The position numbers and the translations under genes are program-made. A model generated the notes under the pieces. The model had not been told where the DNA came from, did not search any database, and saw nothing but the letters and a program-made list of their open reading frames with translations. Positions 43,614 through 57,004 of a stretch of 64,000 nucleotides of DNA are shown one piece after another. The number at the start of each line of letters is the position of its first letter. Position 1 is the first letter of the stretch. The DNA comes from Buxus sempervirens (lineage: Eukaryota; Streptophyta; Magnoliopsida; Buxales; Buxaceae). The stretch covers positions 4,340,001 through 4,404,000 of the forward strand of contig OX387184.1 in NCBI GenBank assembly GCA_947561395.2, in the 5' to 3' direction.

Positions 43614-46600
43614 ATGGTGAAGCTATTCAGTCCCAGAGATGAGGTGTTGTTCCTTGTAAGCAACTATTACGATCTGGTAATAGCTGCAGTGTTTTGTGTT
43701 ATAGCAAGTTTTTGGGTTTCCAAGGCATGGAGAAGCTCCAGGGGTGGAAACAATGGGATCCCTGGTCAGCTAGGCTTACCTCTTATTGGTGAGACTTTCT
43801 CTCTTCTCTCGGCAACTAATAGCACTAAGGGATGCTATGACTTTGTTAGACTCCGACGCATATGGTAAGTAGTGTGTTCCTTCTTCACTAGTTCTTGAAT
43901 AATACTTTTTTTAGATTCTTAATCTGATCATCTCTTGTTTTGATTTTCACTGGGTCATTTTCATTTTCTATATCCTGTTTGAAGTTCACTTTAGTTTATG
44001 TCCGAGAAGAAAAATGAATTTGCCGGGTCTCTAGGTGCTAAAGGAAAAAAAAAAAATCCAGAAAATCAAGAAAAAGGAATTTGAAAAAATTTTCTACAGA
44101 GAAAGAAACGAAAAGCAGAAACAGATTTTGTGGATAATGGTGGTTGTGGGTATATAGATAGGAGAGTCACCGGATCTGCGTTACTCTAGTTTATTAATTT
44201 CTTCTTCATGTTTTGCATCACCTATGAAGAACACAACCTGACAAAGGTGAGAATATCAATGAACGTACTTCAAGTTAGGGATGGTAATGAGTCGGATATA
44301 TATCTGAATATGATCCAAAAATCTCGAATTCAGATATGAGATATAGATCTGTGGTTCGAATACGGATATCGGATTTCGGATCCGACCAAATCCGGATCGT
44401 CCCATACTAAAATTCAACTAATTAATGATTTGATTTTCATTTAATTTTACAAAAATTAAATATAACGATGTTAAGAACCCAAAAGCTAAGCAAAGTGAAG
44501 AACAGATCTGATTTTTTTTATTGATATATTCATGGATGGATGCTTGAATGTTATCGGCACAATAGAGAGGGAAAAAGGAAGAAGAAAAGCTTTATTTATG
44601 CAATCAAGAAGAGTTTTATACATAGTATATCAAATCATAAGGATATTTTTATGTGGTGCCCATGCTCTTCGAAATCTCAGCCCCTTAAAATTAATCTCCT
44701 ACTTGTTCTTGCGTTTTTGTTGCTGCATGATTGGCTAATGCATGACAGTACGTGGCATTTATGCTGCATGAAGACAAGCATGAATGTTTCCCCGGACATG
44801 ATGAGTGTGTTTGAATTATAATGAGCATCTTGTTTTTCCTCCATGGTATTAGTAGTGTTATTACAGCTTTTGATGGAGGTATTAATTAATGGTGGAATTA
44901 GGCATGGGAAATGGTTCAAGACAAGGATCTTCGGGAAGACCCATGTGTTCGTTCCGAGCATTGAAGGGGCTAAAATGATATTTGGAAATGATTTTGCGCA
45001 ATTCAACAAGGGTTATGTGAAATCCATGGCAGATGCAGTGGGAAAGCAAAGCTTACTATGTGTTCCCCAGGAGGGCCACAAGAGGATCAGGCGTCTCCTC
45101 TCCGATCCCTTCTCCATGAATTCTTTAGCCAAGTTTGTTCAGAAATTTGACAGAATGGTTAGTGGAAGACTTGAGAAATTAGAAGAAAGTGGGAAAAGCT
45201 TTGTGGTGCTCGACTTCAGTATGAAGGTAACATGCTCTTAATTATCACGCTTCCATGAACACAAATATATATGGTTTCAGAAATTAATCACTATATTCTG
45301 ACGAAGACCTGTAAATTTCAGCATATTTCTGAGACTTTATGCTATTTCCTACAGTTTTAGTGCCCATCTCTTTAGAAAATAACAAACGACAAGAGAAAAC
45401 GACAACGAATAGAATCGACAGAATCTAGATCTTCCAAAAATGAAATAAGAAGAAAGAGTAGTGGGAATCACGCAACTTGCAGATTTAGAAAAAGAAAAAG
45501 AAAAAAGAAGGGATGCAAATAGAGAGAGAGAGAGGGAGAGAGAAAGATAAAAGCTGAATTAAAAAAAGAAGAGTTGTGTGATGTGCAGGTAGCTTTTGAC
45601 GCCATGTGCGAGATGCTGATGGGAATCACGGAGCCATCGTTGCTGCAACAAATAGAGAGAGACTGTACTGAAATATCAAACGCAATGTTGAGTTTTCCGG
45701 TGATGATTCCGGGCACCAGGTACTACAAGGGTATTAAGGTATGTATGTCTGAGGATCGATCATGCACCGAATTAATTTACATTTTTTTTTGGTAATAATT
45801 TACATAATTAAAGTGATTATAAGCCAAAACTTCAGATTAAAGATCCACGTGTCTAAAATTGTTGTCACCCCCAACAGATAGAAAATGATTTCCATGGAGT
45901 CACCTATAAAGATTCCTAGTTCCTATCCAAGTGGACTGCAGAGTTGGAATCATTCTTCTACGACTCTCATTTGAGAAGAAGAAACAGAAAAAGGAATCTA
46001 TCAGTAATTAAAATAGGCTGTGGGGCTCGTTTGGTGTCAAGCATTTTGCATATAAGCTGTAACGACTTTTGTGATTAACACCACATTCACTTTGAAAAAG
46101 GTCATTTTCTTTGTTTTAACTTTTAAGTGAATGAATCAGTTAATCACCAGTAGATGTTGAAGGAATCTTAACATGACAATACTTAAGCCTGTTAATTAAG
46201 GAATACATATATGTGCAGGCTCGTGAGAGGCTTATGCAAACCTTCAGCAACATGATTAGGCGCCGGCGGAGTGGCGAGGAGTGCCGTGATGACTTTTTGC
46301 AGTCCATGCTACAGAGAGATTCCCTTCCTCCAAATGAGAAGCTCAGTGATTCAGAGATTATGGACAATCTACTAACACTGATTATTGCAGGGCAGACCAC
46401 CACTGCTGCCGCCATGATGTGGTGTGTCAAGTTCTTGGATGAGAACAGAGACGCCCAAGCCAAATTGAGGGTGAGAAGTAATTAAAAGTTAAGTAAAAGC
46501 AAAAAAAAAAAAAGATAATTAGGATTGTTACAGCAAGTGGACACAACATAAATCTCAGTGTTAATAGTAAACGGTGTGTTTAATTAATTATTTGGTATTT

Positions 46601-47712
46601 TGTTGTCATAATATTAATATATCGATCTACTCATAAAATGACGCACATTACTGATAGATTCTTCAACACATTACAGGAAGAACAATCGACAATAGCAAGA
46701 AAAAAGCCTGAAGGAGCTGTACTTACTCTCGAGGATCTGAATGCCATGTCCTATGGCTCAAAGGTTTGAGATCGATCATCCCAAGAACATTTACCTTGTT
46801 TTATTATTTTCCCCATTAATTTCCTTCCTCTTGATGCATGCATATCTTTCAAAATAATGATGTTATTTAATCTTTAAATTCATTTTCGATCAATCCCCAT
46901 TTCTTATTATAGTCTTGCTTGATAGTTCAGTATTGAGTCCTTCCTTTCGGTATTTTTCAGGTTGTGAAAGAAACACTGAGAATGTCAAATGTTCTATTGT
47001 GGTTTCCTCGTGTTGCTCTTAATGACTGCTCCATAGAAGGCAAGTTCTCCATCTAACCAAAAAAGAAAAAAAATGAAAAAGAATCAGTAACTAAAATCAA
47101 CCCAACATGAGAATGCACTTACCTACTTGACCATGTATAAGTACTACTGGCAGGCTTCCAGATAAAAAAGGGATGGCATGTGAACATTGATGCAACTTAC
47201 ATACACAACGACCCAGCTTTATTCAAGGACCCATTGCAATTCAATCCTTCAAGATTTGATGTATGTAATCTTCATCTCTTTTCTATTTGCTGTTGTCGTT
47301 GGCTGGATATAGCTAGCTAGGAGTCAAATCAGTCTATATATCTATCTTTCATGTGCGCAGGAAATGCAGAAGCCATACAGTTACATTCCTTTTGGGGCAG
47401 GACCCAGGACGTGCCTAGGTATTAATATGGCAAAGGTGACCATGCTTGTCTTCTTGCACCGACTTACTCATGGCTATACGTGAGTTTTGTTTTCTTTCCT
47501 TTCCTTCAATTCTTCCAATGAGTTTTTAGAAGAAAAAGTCTGAGAGCGTCTCTATTTCTTGTTGACTTGTTTAATTCTTTATTATTATTATATATAGGTG
47601 GACTATCGATGATCCAGACCCTTGCCTTGAAAAGAAGGCACATATTCCTAGGTTGAGGAGCGGCTGTCCCATAACCTTGAAGAAAGCTAGAGGCGATGAG
47701 GAATCTAAATAA
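43614..47712 (+). CDS. CYP722A: Cytochrome P450, CYP722A-like
   Basis: A haem-thiolate monooxygenase anchored in the ER. Exons: 43614-43864, 44902-45226, 45589-45738, 46219-46470, 46677-46763, 46961-47039, 47154-47260, 47361-47479, 47598-47712. The total is 1485 nt, 494 residues. Visible parts: N-terminal anchor (LVIAAVFCVIASFWVSKAW), proline hinge region (GIPGQLGLPLIGETFSLL), I-helix AGQTTT, ExxR as KETLR, FNPSRF, and haem loop FGAGPRTCLG with the cysteine ligand. The stretch GKWFKTRIFGKTHVFVPS and KGYVKSMADAVGKQSLLCVP match my memory of CYP722A. Relatives in CYP722 act on carlactonoic acid in strigolactone metabolism; the substrate here is inferred. The ATG at 43614 has a good context (GAGATGG) and places the anchor at the N-terminus. 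The exon 6 donor is GC (AAG before GCAAGT), forced by frame. P450 call firm, subfamily likely. Confidence 0.93.
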
Positions 47713-48795
47713 CTGTTTTGAAATACCTCCTGCACCCAAATGAAACCAGTCAATTAGGTTAAGCAGAAGGGACGTTGCAAGAAGTAAACCAGTTAATAAT
47801 ACTAGTACATAAAAAAATTTGCCATTTGCATGCACGATCTCCACAACAGATGTGTTTGTACCCTTTTTCCCGGTTTCTCACTTATTGGGGCCAGCTCATT
47901 AATCACCGTGCAGCAATTTAGGGTATAAAAAAATTGTAATTTCGTTATAGCTTCAGGTCAAATTTATAATTCAATAAAGTTGTCTGTAATTTGACGTTAA
48001 GTTAAAAAGGTTAAATTTGTAATTTCAAATTGAATATAAAGCTTTATATGACGTTCAAGAACGAAGGCAACCTCCCATATTTTGAGACTACCAAAAAAAA
48101 AAAAAAAAAAAACCTCCCATATTTTGAGGAAAAAAGTTACTTGTCGGCAATTTCCAAAAAAGGAGAAAAAAAGTTACTTATCGGCACCTTTATTAGAAAC
48201 TTATAGGGAACTATACCTTGGTGGCAAACCATTGCTCTCTATTCTGGCTCAAGTGCAAGTTCAGAGATATTTGTGTAAACAAGTAGTCATGAACATATAA
48301 GCTTTATTTATTTTATGTTTAAAATTCCAATCATAGCCTTAGTAAAGACGACAAATCCATTCACATTTTGTTAATAATTCATTATTCCCAAAATACTCGA
48401 GAAATAAATATGGTCGGATATTTCCCCATCCTTCGGTTACCTGTTCGAGTTAATTAGATGCATGGTATGGTTCTGGGTATTTCATCCACCATTAATTTAG
48501 TGGATCCCCTCAAGGGTTTTGCATTTTTAAGGAGTCTTGTTTCATCTTTCCATTCAATTTAGAGCCAAATCTTATGCTAGTTGGTAATTTAGTGGATCCC
48601 CTCAAGGGTCTTGCAAGTTCTGGGTATTTCATCTTTCCATTCAATTTAAGTCACAAAATTTCACTTAGTACATCTTTATTATAAGTTTACAACACATTCT
48701 CATGACTTCAGGAAATACAACAAATATGAAAACATAAGGACAGTGGATGAACATACATACTTCACTTCAGTTGAGGAGGCAACCATTATTTTCGT
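47713..48795. other. Intergenic region between convergent P450 and Tm-1-like genes
   Basis: Holds both 3' UTRs. A direct duplication of about 95 bp spacing is visible at 48491-48650 (GTGGATCCCCTCAAGGG and TTTCATCTTTCCATTCAATT each twice). Poly-A rich around 48090-48110. No gene seen. Confidence 0.5.
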
Positions 48796-51700
48796 TTACT
48801 TGATGGAAATCGATTTATATTGTCTGGTTGTGCTTGTAATTGCTTGCTCGACTGGGAGCCTCTCCATGCTTGATGCGCCATAGAACCCATGAACTCCCTT
48901 GGTTCTCTTAAGTACGAATTCTGCTTCTGTAGGACCAGATATAGGACCTGCAAATTATAGAAACAAATTTCTTGGCTATTGCAAAGCTATCAAGAGCAAA
49001 ACCAAATTGATAAATCTATTTCATATCTAAAGAATACTAAAGAGAGGGGAGAAAAGTTTTGCTCAATCCATGCGGTGTTCTGCATGATCCTGAACATATT
49101 ATTTCATTTAATAGTTTATACAGGTGTAACTAATGAGTTATAATGCTTTCATCCAATTCCTGTTGTGCTATTAATATTTTTATAAAACGTTTCTTTGCAT
49201 GTATATGCCCAGTCAACTTTATTTTCAAGTTAAGCAATTATGCCAGCATTTATCCATCATTATAGATGATATGAATTCCTTATTATGGTCTTAAGACTAT
49301 CTGAAATCATGAGAGTTGATTTATAGTTTTTGGGCAGACAAAATAGGAACAGAAGGCTGTCCGGATAGTACCTCCATGGCAAAGCACAATAACTTTAGGA
49401 TTGATCCCATGTGCAGCGTCTGCAATAGCTTGTACATGAATAACACTTTCCTCCAGTGAGACAGATGTTTTTGCACCAATTGATCCTGATGTTGTGAGCC
49501 CCATATGAGCCACTATAAGATCAGCTCCAGCTTTTGCCATCTCTAGAGCTTCATCTTGATTGAAAGCATAAGGTGTTGTCAGGAGGCCCAATCTATGTGC
49601 TTTTTCAATCATTTCAACTTCCAAGCTAGTCAAGAAAAGGGCAAAAAGAAGGCCTGAGGGCTAGAGTAGAGGGTATAAAAGAAAATGTTGAAATCTGAGA
49701 AAGAGTGAACTATAAATATAGTAATGTTTTCAGACTCACCCATATCCCATTCCCGTCTCTTCCAGATTTTGCCTAAAGTTTCCATCAAAGAGACCGACTG
49801 TTGGAAAGTTCTGCACCCCATAAAACCCGACGGATTCCAGTTGCTTTAGAAAGTAATCCATTCGGCGAAATGGATCAGTTGCACATACTCCAGCAAGCAC
49901 TGGTATCTCTTTTACCACCTGACCATGTTTATAATTAATCACTTGACAAGAATTTTTCAGATGCCGAACCATACACAGAACAAGAATATTCTCTGCTCAG
50001 GTACTCAACCTGAGTTCATTGGTTGGACCATAGTCAATAATAATATCTTTTGTACCAAGACATATAATGATTAAAAAAAGGTTCAAGCAAAAGAAAAATG
50101 GAGGGGCATTTTTTTTATGAATTTTATTTGAAGTTTTTTTTTTTCTTCTTTCTTGTCTGCAAATATTTGACTGATACATAACTAATATGTACCAATTTGA
50201 ATTCTTCTCCTTTTTTTTTTCCTAATGGGTCTAATGCCTTCCTCTACTAATGCAACTAATAGCAGCTTAGTGAATATATGCAGCAATTTAGGGAACATTT
50301 TGTAACAAGTAGTTACACTTACTGGTAATACTTCATTAGCCATGTCAAGCACTACTGCATTCGCATCCGCAAAAGGCAATAAACCTGCTAAGGAACCCCT
50401 TCCTGCCATTCGGAAGCGGCCCGAGTTGTACACAATTATCAGATCTACACCACCAACTTCCTCAAACTTGGCAGATATGCCAGTCCCTGCTCCGGCACCT
50501 ATTATGGGCATCCCTTTACTTATTTGATCATTCAATCGCCAGAGTATGGCCCTAGTTCTATGCAAAGTTTCTGTTAGTACAAAAAAAAAATGGTGTTAGT
50601 CCATTTGGAATATATAGAACAATGTCTCCATCATTACATGAAAAGTCAAGTTATTTGTTCATTGCAGATTATTAATCACTAAACAATGTGGATGCTACAA
50701 CTATGCTCTTACCACATCAAGAATACCACTGAATTTCAGCAAAAAAAGTGGTGAGTATTTAAGTATGATAAAGGTTCTTTCTCATCCGTTAACTCCGTTA
50801 AAATGATGAAAAATTTATATGACATCCAAAATGATGTACACTTCTAACTACTCAGGACCAATAGATGGTAAGAACTTCAATTCTCTCAGCTCATATTTAG
50901 ACTAAATAAAGAATCCGTAGGTACTAATGAAAACTACTCATATATTGGCCTGCATTAATGCTAAGACAACAGCCCCCACCTCTTCATGGTATGGAAACTG
51001 ATCAAAATTTTCCGATGCAAAAATAGACGAAAAGAGAGAAATGGAATGGCATCTGTGATAAAAAATAGTTATCTTAATCAAGTTCAACTGTGTCATACAG
51101 GCATATAATCTAAGGATTGGCATCATATCCATGGAAAACAGTCTTTAGCATGTTTCAGTTGAGTTTAAGGGTCAGTACTTCCCAAAGTTAACATATAAAC
51201 TCAAGAAATTATCAAATAAATTCTTAAAATTATAATTTGGAAAGGAGGGGGAGAAAAATGACCTGGTCTAGCATCAGGGAAGTCACTCAAGCTGTACAAA
51301 ATGTTTCCACTGCCTGACAAGTTCACTTCAGAACTATTATCCTCATGAAGGTCATGACTGGGTTTGACAGATGTATTTTTCTGAGGGCTGCTATCTATGG
51401 ACTTCTTGATACTAATCTCCAAAAAAGAGTCAACCAATGCATTTGCAAACTGAGGATCATTAATATGATATGGATATTTCCTTACCTATTGAAAAAGGAA
51501 AACAAATCATTCGGAAGCTAAAAATGAAACAAAATAGACGAAAGTCAGTTGAGATAATAACTTTGCAACAGATATTACCTGATTTTAGAACATACCTGGC
51601 GATCTTCATTTGTCTCAATAAGCCTCTCCAATTCATTTATAAGAGTATCAGTTGCCTCAGGATCATAAAAGGCCTTTCCAGGAGCATCCAGAGCAGAAAT

Positions 51701-54700
51701 ACCCTTTTGTGGCAGGCAAACACAAATCTTAGATGACGACTTGTTCAGCTTGTTAGCTATAAATGCAGCACATTTCTTGTTTTCATCTACTGTGGTTCGC
51801 ATGAGTGAAACCTGCAGAAGATCATAATTAGAGTAATCAAACCTTAGACATCAGTATGATATGATTTTTAGTAGATTGGGACAGCGGAATAGGACTCATG
51901 TTGCCTATGCCTACTAGTTGGAATAAGGCCTATTGTTGAAAATGATATGTTGGACATCAACATCAAAACTACGTCTTCATAGTCGAAGATGCACAAATCC
52001 AATGCAATCAAAGTAAATCCAGTTGTCCAGTGTCTCCCCATTTATCCAGCATGACAATGCAGATTGCATCCTCTTTCAATATTAAGATTGCATGGCATGT
52101 GAAAGCTAATTTACCATTTTCAAGTTTCAACCAAAAAACAAATAATAGCAGCAAGTCCTTGGACAGTCACAAGATAATTTGCAATTTAAAATATACATAT
52201 ACATAAGGAATTAGACAGGATGTAAAGATTGCTCTCTTCTTTGGATAAGCAGAAGAGATGAGCAGAATGATGATTCACCTGTTCATTATGCTCATAAATC
52301 TTTCTTTGCTGGAAATTGGAAGGTATAGTATGCTTAGCTCCAAAGTTTACCATATCCAAGGCCCCTACACTTAATACTAACGGGATTTTCTTCTCTATGA
52401 TAGCATCAAAGCGGGTGCTGTCACATGACATGACACCTCCAACTACATGATCTGCAACTTCTGTTGTAGTGATATCCAAGACACCCTGGCAGAAGGATAT
52501 AGTCCAAGTGAGCATGACGCAGAAACAAAATAATATTCAGCATTTGAAACCAAAGCTTGACTTTATTTAAAGACAATTTGGTACAGTGCAACCCACTTCA
52601 GCATGGAAAATATAATGCATACCACGTCATTGTTCATACTATTGGGAAGATACCTTAATCAGGTAGATTTGAAAAAAAAATTGAAGACTTGACCATTTTT
52701 ACTCTGGTCAAATCGTGGTAAGACATTTGCTGATGGGGGTTTCACCCAAGCCTTTGTAGGCCAATGGATTTGAATCTAGGATTGTTGGTTTTCCACGATC
52801 GGGCCTCATTGACTGGGTAGATGACTTAATATTAGTCAAACCACTTCTTGACAACTCTTAGTCAGAATATAAGATACAAGAGAAGTTCTAAATATTAAAA
52901 GATAAAAAAAATGATTGGGCCAATATAAAAATACTGACAAAAGAAACAATACAGTTACCAGAGATGCTAACTTTCATTCATTAAAAAGTACAGAAGACTA
53001 CTAAGCTCCAAAACAAAGTTTTGTGCCAATATAATCAGAAATCGGTTCAGGAGATTTAATAGAATTCTGAAACAACTGAAATGGAGTAAGCATAAAGGCA
53101 AAGACTAAATGTTCTAGCAACAGAATATCATCCACTGCTTTATTTCACTTTGGCTTTTAGTAATCAGCTTTAGCCTGAAATCATTATGTGCAAACAACTA
53201 TGATATCCAGATGGAATCGGAAAAACTAACCATCCTAGCTTACACAACATGTATTAAAGGCATGCATAAACACAAATATAACTTATAATTATTCCCCAAG
53301 TTACCATGCTCTGTTCAATAGTCAAGGACATAAATTGGATCACTTCATAGAAAAAAGTTATTTCCATCAAGCTTGAAACTTTTAGATGCATCAGGGAAAA
53401 AGGTGTAAAAGAAGGAAAAAAAAAAAAGAACCAGAAAGAACAAGAAAAAGTCAACATGAACATCGTACCTGTAGAAGTCCCCCGCTAACCAGGTCCTCCA
53501 TAGCTCTACCCCCAACCCCCGTGGCATGGAAAATGAGTGCCTCAAAACCTTCTTTAGACAGTGTCTCTTTGACAGCAGTTACGCATGGGGTTGTAACCCC
53601 AAACATGGTTATACCAACAGTTGGTTTTTCAGTCATACTACAAGAATCTCTGAATCTTGCAAGTCTTCCAACAACCATTCCAGCAAAAGCAGCCCCCGCA
53701 TTATATAATACAACCCGGCTTACACTGTTAAGTCCACAGATATCCACAACTGATGGGAGTAACATCAAATCAGATGTTCCAATATAAGGCTCAGTTTGAC
53801 CACTAGCTACAGTGGAGACAATGACCTTAGGTAGTCCAACTGGGAGAGATCTTAGAGCAAATGATATTAGAGAAGATCCTCCACTGCCCCCGATGCCAAT
53901 AGCTCCAGCAAGAACTTGATCCTCATGAGCCTTTTTCAGGAAATGTTCAAGTGCTTTACTCATTATAGCAACTGCCTTGCCTCTTTCATCTGGAAGATTG
54001 GCTATTGATTGCTCCTGTGATGCAGAATAGCAAGAAAGAAGCTCTTTCCTTGTCATAAACTCAAAGTCTGCACAAGTTGTTATCTCCTTCTGACCAGCAG
54101 AAACATCAATAACTTTCACTTGTACCTGAAATTTTCATGAACAGACCTATGAACCTCGAATTAAAATATATATATTCTGACACAAGTTGTGAAATAAACT
54201 AGTATGATTTAATTTTGATCAAATGACAATAAATACGAATCACATAACCTCAGCATCTGAACACCAGTATACTTGCTGTGTATGCTGGGGAGGTTCAGGA
54301 ACACCAGATGTTTTTTTTTTAGATAGAGATTCAATTACAACAAATAGAGATACAAAAAGGAACCACATTATCATATTAGCAAAAATAAGGCAGTTTTCCT
54401 TCTCTCTTTTATTTTCCTTTTTTTTTTTCTGGTTACTGACATTGATGCACTGAACAAAATTACTCCACATACTATAAGAAATAATGGAGTCCAAAAATTC
54501 CAAGGGAAGTAGAACACTTGTATAATATTTTTCATATTGTATTTTTTATTTTACAGTATTAAAATGATATCTGATGTTTAATAAGGATATAAAATTTAAG
54601 AAAAAGAAAAGGTTAACAAGAAACAGATGCAGATATTCTTGTATCAATGGTCCAAGTAACTAGAATGAAAACAGAAAATTTCTTATCTCAACAAGTTGAG

Positions 54701-55680
54701 GTTGGAAACAGAATTTCTGCTTCCAACAGAATCTCTTTCTCGTTCAAATTGAAGCTATAACTTCAGTCAGATTCAGTGCCTTCAAATGATTTTTTACAGA
54801 CTCCGTTCATATGCTTTTAGGCCTTTTCTAGTGCTTTATTCCCTGAATTTGCACATCTTACATTTTTCCTAGGTTTCACCATATGTCTCCATTTTATATT
54901 GTTCACAATCCATGTTGCAAGGAATTTAGTTAGTTAAACGCCAGCTGCTAAAATGATTTAAACCTGCTCCCTTACACAGGCTTCAATGCATAAAAAGGTC
55001 GGATGCAAACAGCATTAGTGGAATTTCAATGAGAATAGAAAAAGATATTTAAAATCTAATCCCCTAAATCCGTGTAATTTTTTCTCCTTCCAGGAACATT
55101 AATTATTTATGTAGTTGAATCTGAACCTTCCAGGAACATTATTTATTGCTTTTTTCTTTTTTGATTTCTTGTCTTTTTTGATTTTTACTTTTTCTTCTTG
55201 TGTGCGCGCGCACGCGTGTTTAGATTCTTAGCCTGAAATCTCTGTTAAAATTAGCAAATTATTGGATTATGTAGATGGCAAATTCATTAAGTAGCAACAA
55301 GTATCACATCATGATCAAGAAATTAGATTATGTGCAGCATCATCTAAAAAACGATCTCCTTCAAAAAGGGAAAAAAAATCACACAAATGCCTTGAATGAA
55401 GAATTGATATTAATCTCGCTATAGATCAGGCAAGAAGAACACATATAATGGAACAAATTAGAGCTGGAAACTTTGAGTAAAACACATAATGAAATGAAGA
55501 AGATATGTAATCTTAGCAGTTCGATCTCAATGAAGAACACGGAAATGCCTTGAATGGAGAACCCTTAGAAAAGCTGTTGAGATTGGATCGAACGGAATCG
55601 GAAAGGAAACGGAGCTCCTCCAGCTTCGTATCGGCCGTGGCGATGCAGTAAACTTGTAAAACCTTACTCGTATCCGCCAT
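48796..55680 (-). CDS. Tm-1-like protein (UPF0261 plus TIM-barrel-like domains)
   Basis: Homologue of tomato Tm-1, which binds tomato mosaic virus replication proteins and blocks replication; the native role of the family is unclear. Exons: 55680-55549, 54125-53469, 52485-52279, 51811-51596, 51485-51263, 50570-50323, 49918-49740, 49625-49372, 48947-48796. The total is 2268 nt, 755 residues, close to the 754 of Tm-1. The N-terminal UPF0261 half (residues ~1-430) shows [29 protein letters not shown] and [14 protein letters not shown]. The C-terminal half shows [56 protein letters not shown] and [18 protein letters not shown], as in TIM-barrel signal-transduction-like domains. The first intron needs a GC donor (TTCAAG before GCATTT) to keep the family sequence [15 protein letters not shown]. 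No frame breaks. Confidence 0.93.
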
Positions 55681-56630
55681 TTTCCCGATTCCAACTTGTG
55701 ACTGTACTGGTGAAGAGCGCTGTGCTATACTTTTGCCGAAACCTCAAAAAGGCCGAGGCTCGTAACACGAATGGGGACACATCTCTGCGTCAACCCCTCT
55801 GATGATAACAAGCGAACTGCGGGACATTCTATATGTTTGTTTTCAAAGTGCGTGATTTGGAGCGGCATCCAATCTTCAAAAGAACGCCGCGTGACCCTGT
55901 CGGTCCCACGAGGACGCTTAAACTTCAACCAACACTAAGCTCAGCTGTAACGTTTTCTTTCAATTTCAAAACATAAGTTTTGAAAATGTTAGTTTCTAAA
56001 CTACGAATAAAGAAATGAAAATGCAACTCCCGTCCCCATAACTCGTTTTTATTGCGAACAAAATTCCCGGAAGAAGTTTACTATCACAAGCCTGAAAGGT
56101 TGAATGTGAAACAGAAGCTCAGTGCACCTTTCCAAAAACAAAAGAATAGTAAGTGATCAATTTCAAACCACAGCGGTGTCAATACCCATTAGCAAAACTT
56201 CAAGAGTCTAACTGTAATTTTCCCAATTAATTATTAGGGTTTGGTAACTCATATATTAAGGTTGGGTTAGACTAACAGCTAACCCAACCTAATCTGACCT
56301 TGAAATTAATCTACGGCAATTCCCCTTATCTACCAATAAGATTAGGAGCAAGTTTGGTTGCGACTAAACATTGATAAGGATGGTGGGTTAGATATCGTTA
56401 AAATATGCTATTGTTCTTCTCTCCCTTTTTATTTTTAAATCATTTCATATTAAATTGTGAATTTCCTTTTCATTTTTTTAAGGTTTAAACTGCATGCAGA
56501 CAATTGAAAATCATTACAATGGCATTATAAATAATTGAGGGACATTCAAATCTAAAAGTTTGTAGGGACACCTGAAAAATAAATGTAGAATGTGTATTAG
56601 GGAAAAGACGTATATTTATTATCTATCTAT
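55681..56630. promoter_or_regulatory. Upstream region of the Tm-1-like gene
   Basis: About 950 bp that should include the promoter and 5' leader of the minus-strand gene. GC-richer close to the gene (55681-55920). No specific motif is claimed. Confidence 0.35.
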
Positions 56631-56815
56631 CTAACTATACTATTAATAAACAGAAGAGAGGGAATATTCCCTCTAGATTTTGGCCTCATTTTTCTTTTTC
56701 CGAACATTACCCTCCCCAAACAAAATAATCCATCACTATTTTAAACATGTTGTAACTACCTAAGTGGGCCCATGTTTTCTACGCGCGTAGCGCATGTAGC
56801 CCCATAGTACTATTA
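56631..56815. mobile_element. Possible short Helitron-like fragment
   Basis: The left part contains TATACTATTAATAAACAG, a style of sequence seen at the 5' ends of plant Helitrons. The right part contains the palindrome CTACGCGCGTAGCGCATGTAG (56779-56799), like the hairpin near Helitron 3' ends. A clear CTRR terminus and AT insertion site were not confirmed. Inference only. Confidence 0.25.
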
Positions 56816-56817
56816 TT

Positions 56818-57000
56818 TGAAAGAGTTATATGGCGATGTGTATACAAATTGGGGACTTTCATCCCCTGTAGCATGCGTTGCATACAACCCCTCACATTCA
56901 GTGGGGGTCCCACCATTCATTTGGGGGGCCCCACCCCATACATGTGAGGGGTTGTCTAAAAGCGCACATTTTAGACGATGCCCATTGACAAATTGGTGAC
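56818..57000. repeat. Hairpin element with GGGCCCCAC centre (1)
   Basis: ACCCCTCACAT (56887-56897) and ATGTGAGGGGT (56942-56952) are inverted around a GC-rich core with CCCACCA and GGGGCCCCACC. Similar cores are at 59870-59937 and 63591-63757. The element ends next to the solo LTR. Confidence 0.45.
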
Positions 57001-57004
57001 GTGA

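Noticed and set aside
44277-44411. Possible hAT MITE in P450 intron 1 (starts TAGGGATGG, ends near ATCCGGATCGTCCCATA)
   Set aside because: End similarity is weak and no 8-bp duplication was found.
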